Assembly: GCA_910577785.1 (NCBI GenBank)
Contig: CAJTNT010000037.1
Span: forward strand, 1-39,405
Length of the DNA: 39,405 nt
Source of the DNA: an uncultured Lachnospiraceae bacterium
Lineage (GTDB): Bacteria; Bacillota; Clostridia; Lachnospirales; Lachnospiraceae
Direction: 5' to 3'
Below the pieces are notes generated by a model. That model was not told the origin of the DNA and did no database searches. It saw nothing but the letters and a program-made list of their open reading frames with translations. Both the position numbers and the translations under genes were made by a program. The number at the start of each line of letters is the position of its first letter. Within the stretch, counting starts at the first letter, position 1. Positions 35,420 to 39,405 of the stretch are shown here, in pieces.

Positions 35420-38400
35420 ATGAAGCCACTCATACTTGAAATGACGGCCTTTGGCCCTTATGCGGCAACAACCACCGTTGATTTCCAGAAACTTACCCAC
35501 AGCCTCTATCTGATCACCGGGGATACGGGAGCCGGGAAGACAACGATTTTTGACGGGATTATGATTGCCCTCTACGGAGAAGCCAGCGGGGAAGGCGACA
35601 GGAAATCCCGCACTTTTGAAATGCTGCACTGCGATTATGTGGAGAAGTCGGTGGATACCAAGGTTCGGCTGAGCTTTGCACATGGGGGGAAGACGCACCA
35701 GATTGAGAGGATCTTCCATTTCAGGAAAAAACGGGACACCGGGGAATATGAGAAGACAACGCCGCAGGCCACGTTCTGGGAGGAAGGGAAAGATGCGATT
35801 GCCAAAACAGATGCCGTAAATAAGAGAATCGAAGAACTGCTGGGAATGAATGCCCGGCAGTTCCGCAAGATTGCCATGCTTGCCCAGGGGGAATTTAAAA
35901 AGTTCCTTGATGCCGACAGCGAAGAAAAGAATAAGATTTTAGGGGAATTATTTGACAATTCCGCCTATGTCTATTTTCAGGAAATGCTCGACAAAGCCCG
36001 GGGAAAACTGGAAAAACGCCGCTTCGAAGAAGGCATTGACAGAATCCGGCGGGCAATGGAAGACTTTGAAAAGCCAGTGGAGCCAAGCGCAGAAAAAGCA
36101 GAGGTCTACACGGCCGGGCATTCTGAACTGGAACAGGCATTGGCGGAACTGGCAGAAGCGGACAAGGCGCAGACAGAATCCCTCAACGGGCAACTAAAGA
36201 ATTACAAGCAGCAGGAGAAAAAGCTGCATGAGGACTTGGGAAAAGCAGAAGAACGGAACAAGAAGATGGACGAGCTTGCCCAGAAAGAAGCTTCCCATAA
36301 AGCCCTCCTGGAACAAAAGCCCGATATAGAACAGCTGGAAATGCTGGCCGAACGGGTCGAACGGGCGCTCCATAAGGTAAGGCCAAAAGAAATTTTGTAT
36401 CAGAAAGCAGAAAAAAACCACCATGATACTGCCCAGGAAATAGAACTGCTGACGCATCAGCTTGCCTCACTAGAGGAAGAACGGACATCCCAAAAGAATG
36501 CGTGGGAACAGTGCCGCCAGAAAAATGAGCCCTTACTCCATCAGCTTGGGATTGCGATTGAGACCATAGAAAAGGCGCTGCCCAGATACGATGATCTGGA
36601 AGTGAAATGTAAGGAAAAAGAAAATGCTGACGAGAAGAGGAAGGATGCCAGGCAGCACAGGCTGGCTGCGGAAAAAAAGGCGCAGCTGGCTACGGATGAA
36701 ATGGAAGCGATGGAACAAAAAATCAGCGCCCTTGATGGCATTGAGGCAACGGCAGCGCATTTGCTAGAAGAACTGCGTAGAGCGCAGGAGAATTTCGATA
36801 AACTTGCAGCGTCGGGCGGAATCCGAGAACAGGCGGACGAAATCCACCGGCAGGAAAAAGAACTGCGGAAAGAACGGGCAAAGCTTCAGAAACTCGCCCA
36901 AAAAGCAGGCGAACTAGAACAGGCCTACCATACGAAATACCAGGCATTTATCCGTGGGCAGGCAGGCATATTGGCCAAAAATCTGGAACGGGAACTGGAA
37001 GAAAAAGGGGAAGCCGTCTGCCCTGTCTGCAAGACTCCTTTCCATAAGCAACTATCTCACTGTCCCGCCAAAATGCAGGGGAACATCCTAGAAGCAATGC
37101 AGCTGGAAGAGATACCAGATCAGAAAGAGGTCGAAAAAGCAAAAGCAGATGCTGAAAGCAAAGAAAGAGAGCGGGCGAAACAGTCCGAAGAGACAGGGAA
37201 ACTGGACACAAGAATCCAGAGCCTGAAAGAAAAAGCCATCCAAGGATTCAGAGAACTTGAGCCGGACTGCCCGGATTGGGAAACACTGGATAGCGCCAAT
37301 TACCTGGACAGGGTAATAGAATCGTATAAAAAACAAAGCGAGGATGCCCAAAAGAACTATCAGAGCGCTGTTGAACAAACCGAAGCATTTAAATCGCTGA
37401 AGCAAGAGCTTTCCAGCAAAAGAAAACAATTGGAAAAATATGGGCAAGATGTGGAAAGCTATAAAGATTCGGAACAAAACTACCGGCAGCAGAGCGAGAA
37501 ACTGGCAGGAACCATAGAAGAAATGAACAAAACACTGGATCTTGCAAATTATCCCCAGAAAGAGTCTGCCCTAAAACAAAAGGAGCTGTGGGAAACAGAA
37601 AAAGAACGCCTGGCAAACGAAAAGAATGCCGCCGAAACAGAATATAGAAATGCGGAAACTTCCTATGACAAAAAATCCGGAGAACGGAAAGGCCTTCAAG
37701 ACAAATTACCTGGTTTTGAAAAGGATAAAGAAGAAGCAGCCCGGCATCTGGAGGAAGCCATTACAGAAAGCGGGTTCCGCAGCCTGGAAGAAGTACATAA
37801 TATTCTGCAAAGAGTGGCGAAATTTAACTCTGCTATTGGTATAGATATTAATGCAAATATTAATACCGATAAAGATATTGACACAACGATAGATAAATGG
37901 CTAAAATCTCAAACGCAGACCATTATAGATTACAAGAATACGTTGAAAAACACCTCAGACAGTATCCAGAAGTTAAAAGAAGAAACCCATGGATGGAAAA
38001 AAGTGGATTTAAAACATCTGGAAAACAAAATCCATACGCTGGATCAGCGACAATGCGCACTCCAGGAGCAGCTCACCATCTGCCAGCGGCAGCTTGAGAA
38101 TCACCAGAAAACTGCCACAGCCGTACAGGAAGCCAGCGATATGCTGCGGAACACAGAAATGGCCTGGCAGCGCCTGGACAGCCTGGCAGACCTTGCCGCC
38201 GGCAAAAGGAACGCCGAAGGCGGAAAGCTAAGTTTCGACCGCTATGTCATGGGCTATGTCTTCCGGGAAATCCTGGAAATGGCCAACCAGCGCCTGGACA
38301 TTATCAGCGGCGGACGCTATGAGTTAATCCATGAAGTCAATGCCAGGCGGGATAATGCCATCGCGGGTCTGGAAATCTCTGTGCTGGATATGGCAACCGG

Positions 38401-38713
38401 AAAGTCACGGCCATCTTCCTCCCTTTCTGGCGGTGAGTCCTTCTTCGTATCGCTGGCGCTGGCCCTCGGCCTGTCTGATGTTGTCCAGAACCATGCTGGA
38501 GGCACGCAGCTGGACGCCCTGTTTATTGACGAAGGCTTCGGCACCCTAGACAGCGATATCCTGGACAAGGCCATGTCCGTATTGAACCAGCTGACAGAAG
38601 GACGCCGCCTGGTAGGAATCATCTCCCACGTGGCCAGGCTGGAAGAAAGCATCCCCCAGCAGATCCGGGTGAAAAACGGCCGTGAAGGCAGCTCCCTTGA
38701 GATCATCAATTAA
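35420..38713 (+). CDS. sbcC: SbcC, SMC-like ATPase subunit of SbcCD
   Basis: 1097 residues. Walker A GDTGAGKTT (34-42), Q-loop region, long coiled coils, zinc hook CPVC (about residue 534) at the apex, then coiled coil back to the ABC signature LSGGESFF (about 1001) and Walker B LFIDEGFGTLD (about 1034). It binds DNA and regulates SbcD nuclease by ATP-driven closure. GGAGG lies ten bases before the ATG. Around residues 806-828 is an unusual Ile/Asn/Asp-rich, AT-rich stretch (IDINANINTDKDIDTTID), not typical of the rest of the gene. Otherwise intact. Confidence 0.95.
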   Translation: MKPLILEMTAFGPYAATTTVDFQKLTHSLYLITGDTGAGKTTIFDGIMIALYGEASGEGDRKSRTFEMLHCDYVEKSVDTKVRLSFAHGGKTHQIERIFHFRKKRDTGEYEKTTPQATFWEEGKDAIAKTDAVNKRIEELLGMNARQFRKIAMLAQGEFKKFLDADSEEKNKILGELFDNSAYVYFQEMLDKARGKLEKRRFEEGIDRIRRAMEDFEKPVEPSAEKAEVYTAGHSELEQALAELAEADKAQTESLNGQLKNYKQQEKKLHEDLGKAEERNKKMDELAQKEASHKALLEQKPDIEQLEMLAERVERALHKVRPKEILYQKAEKNHHDTAQEIELLTHQLASLEEERTSQKNAWEQCRQKNEPLLHQLGIAIETIEKALPRYDDLEVKCKEKENADEKRKDARQHRLAAEKKAQLATDEMEAMEQKISALDGIEATAAHLLEELRRAQENFDKLAASGGIREQADEIHRQEKELRKERAKLQKLAQKAGELEQAYHTKYQAFIRGQAGILAKNLERELEEKGEAVCPVCKTPFHKQLSHCPAKMQGNILEAMQLEEIPDQKEVEKAKADAESKERERAKQSEETGKLDTRIQSLKEKAIQGFRELEPDCPDWETLDSANYLDRVIESYKKQSEDAQKNYQSAVEQTEAFKSLKQELSSKRKQLEKYGQDVESYKDSEQNYRQQSEKLAGTIEEMNKTLDLANYPQKESALKQKELWETEKERLANEKNAAETEYRNAETSYDKKSGERKGLQDKLPGFEKDKEEAARHLEEAITESGFRSLEEVHNILQRVAKFNSAIGIDINANINTDKDIDTTIDKWLKSQTQTIIDYKNTLKNTSDSIQKLKEETHGWKKVDLKHLENKIHTLDQRQCALQEQLTICQRQLENHQKTATAVQEASDMLRNTEMAWQRLDSLADLAAGKRNAEGGKLSFDRYVMGYVFREILEMANQRLDIISGGRYELIHEVNARRDNAIAGLEISVLDMATGKSRPSSSLSGGESFFVSLALALGLSDVVQNHAGGTQLDALFIDEGFGTLDSDILDKAMSVLNQLTEGRRLVGIISHVARLEESIPQQIRVKNGREGSSLEIIN

Positions 38714-38741
38714 CCATAACTATTCCACAAATCAGCGCAGT

Positions 38742-38778
38742 GCCTGCACAGTAAAACGAAGGTATCTACTGTGCAGGC
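38742..38778 (+). terminator. Perfect 12-bp stem-loop downstream of sbcC
   Basis: GCCTGCACAGTA (38742-38753), 13-nt loop, TACTGTGCAGGC (38767-38778). It starts 29 bp after the sbcC stop. No T-run follows, so it may act as a 3' stabiliser or an attenuator before the TfoX-like gene. Confidence 0.5.
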
Positions 38779-38828
38779 CGTGAATCAAAAACACAGAAAC
38801 TAAGAACACACAAAACAGAAACATCCAA

Positions 38829-38868
38829 ATCAAGAGCATAAAAACCAAGAGCATAAAAACCAAGAAAG
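38829..38868. repeat. 15-bp tandem repeat upstream of the TfoX-like gene
   Basis: ATCAAGAGCATAAAA, ACCAAGAGCATAAAA and a partial third copy ACCAAGAAAG lie directly before the GAAGGTG ribosome binding site of the gene at 38882. Confidence 0.85.
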
Positions 38869-38881
38869 AAGGTGCAGCAGA

Positions 38882-39199
38882 ATGGCTACAACGAAAGAAT
38901 TTCATGACTATGTTTTAGGTCAGCTTCAAAAAACTGGTGACGCCACGACCAGGAAAATGATGGGAGAATACTGTGTATACTACAGCGGAAAATTGGTGGG
39001 AAATATCTGCGACAACACACTGTTCCTCAAACCGACAGAATCTGCATTAAGGCTATTGCCAGATGCAGAACGCGGGTATCCATATGAGGGTTCAAAAAGC
39101 CTGATGGTCATCATGGATGAACTTGAAAATATAGAATTGTTAAGCAATGTACTCCATGCAATGTATGAAGATCTGCCACAGCCCCAAAAAAGAAACTGA
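38882..39199 (+). CDS. TfoX/Sxy N-terminal domain protein
   Basis: 105 residues. MATTKEFHDYVLGQLQ, TTRKMMGEYCVYYSGKLVGN and FLKPTESA match the single-domain TfoX_N family. In proteobacteria the full-length protein activates competence genes; the stand-alone domain in Firmicutes has no established role. GAAGGTG lies upstream of the ATG. No other competence gene is nearby. Confidence 0.85.
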   Translation: MATTKEFHDYVLGQLQKTGDATTRKMMGEYCVYYSGKLVGNICDNTLFLKPTESALRLLPDAERGYPYEGSKSLMVIMDELENIELLSNVLHAMYEDLPQPQKRN

Positions 39200-39405
39200 A
39201 CCACTACCGGCTAAAGCCGGTAGGTTCGGTGTGCTGCTGAAGCAGCCTAAAGCTGTTTCCCCCGTAAAGTTTTCATTTACCCCGATACGTTTATCCTATC
39301 TCAAAGTTATCGGATTTTGTTTTCTCCTGCAAATCCTGATTTTTGATATACTCCTTGATAATTTCATCCGTCACATTCCCGCTGCTTGCCACAAAGTATC
39401 CCCTT
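39200..39405. mobile_element. End of an IS200/IS605-family element, cut by the window edge
   Basis: Two hairpins, TACCGGC-TAAA-GCCGGTA (39205-39222) and GCTGC-TGAA-GCAGC (39233-39246), typical of the structured ends of single-strand-transposing IS200/IS605 elements, are followed by the 3' end of a minus-strand tnpA. The element boundary lies very close to the stop codon of the TfoX-like gene. Confidence 0.65.
39291..39405 (-). CDS. tnpA: IS200/IS605 TnpA (Y1 transposase) C-terminus, partial at window edge
   Basis: The readable C-terminal 37 residues include KGYFVASSGNVTDEIIKEYI and KNQDLQEKTKSDNFEIG, closely following the C-terminal pattern of IS200-type TnpA (GYFV..G.V..E.I..YI..Q). The catalytic HUH motif and Tyr lie outside the window. 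The stop is TAA at 39291-39293. Confidence 0.7.
   Translation of the reverse strand, partial: RGYFVASSGNVTDEIIKEYIKNQDLQEKTKSDNFEIG

Noticed and set aside
1..39405. tRNA or rRNA genes and riboswitches
   Set aside because: I saw no cloverleaf, rRNA segment or recognisable riboswitch core by eye; a covariance-model scan would be needed to exclude them.

Overview
The window looks like a chromosome segment of an anaerobic Gram-positive Firmicute, most likely a gut Lachnospiraceae/Clostridia member. The reasons are strong AAGGAGG-type ribosome binding sites, moderate GC, BspA-like leucine-rich-repeat surface proteins with Ig-like and fibronectin-like modules, an SLH-like segment, a Gram-positive lipoprotein and TfoX/SbcCD genes of Firmicute type. 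This is inference from gene content; no rRNA or tRNA gene was seen.

Layout. (1) 1-445: decayed MNT/HEPN toxin-antitoxin pair and a stem-loop. (2) 446-16865, minus strand: a surface-protein locus. It starts at a sigmaA-type promoter divergent from an XRE repressor gene (17017-17346). It contains two small ORFs, two LRR_5/BspA-like secreted proteins, an acidic-linker lipoprotein, a CHAP-domain secreted protein, and a 1919-residue SLH/LRR/Ig/CUB protein preceded by a tandem duplication and a MITE-like element. The secreted proteins share C-terminal modules, so the locus has grown by module exchange. (3) 17347-19023: a truncated, possibly chimeric DUF4869 ORF, an antitoxin-like ORF and a zeta-like toxin cut off by a damaged IS256-type transposase remnant.

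(4) 19024-26259, minus strand: the most interesting block. It is a compact operon encoding a calcineurin-type metallophosphoesterase, a NACHT/STAND-like NTPase with a helical C-terminus, a YdcF/DUF218-like protein, an unrecognised 578-residue protein and an eukaryote-like Ser/Thr kinase. A sixth gene was cut after codon 14 by the IS256-type element. A kinase, a phosphatase and a STAND-type switch in one operon, beside toxin-antitoxin and DNA-modification genes, suggest an uncharacterised signalling or defence system. (5) 26260-26881: fragments of an AAA/PD-(D/E)XK protein in opposite orientations, plus a hairpin. (6) 26882-33861, minus strand: three overlapping DNA methyltransferase-type genes; the last carries an N-terminal domain with nuclease-like residues. 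They are probably a restriction-modification or related defence system.

(7) 34142-39405, plus strand: sbcD, sbcC, a TfoX N-terminal-domain protein and, at the edge, the end of an IS200/IS605 element with the C-terminus of its TnpA on the minus strand.

A recurring feature is tandem duplication at or just upstream of translation starts (6211-6294, 16454-16475, 22091-22262, 23276-23356, 38829-38868). In several cases it copies a ribosome binding site or a gene-gene junction, and it affects start-codon choice.
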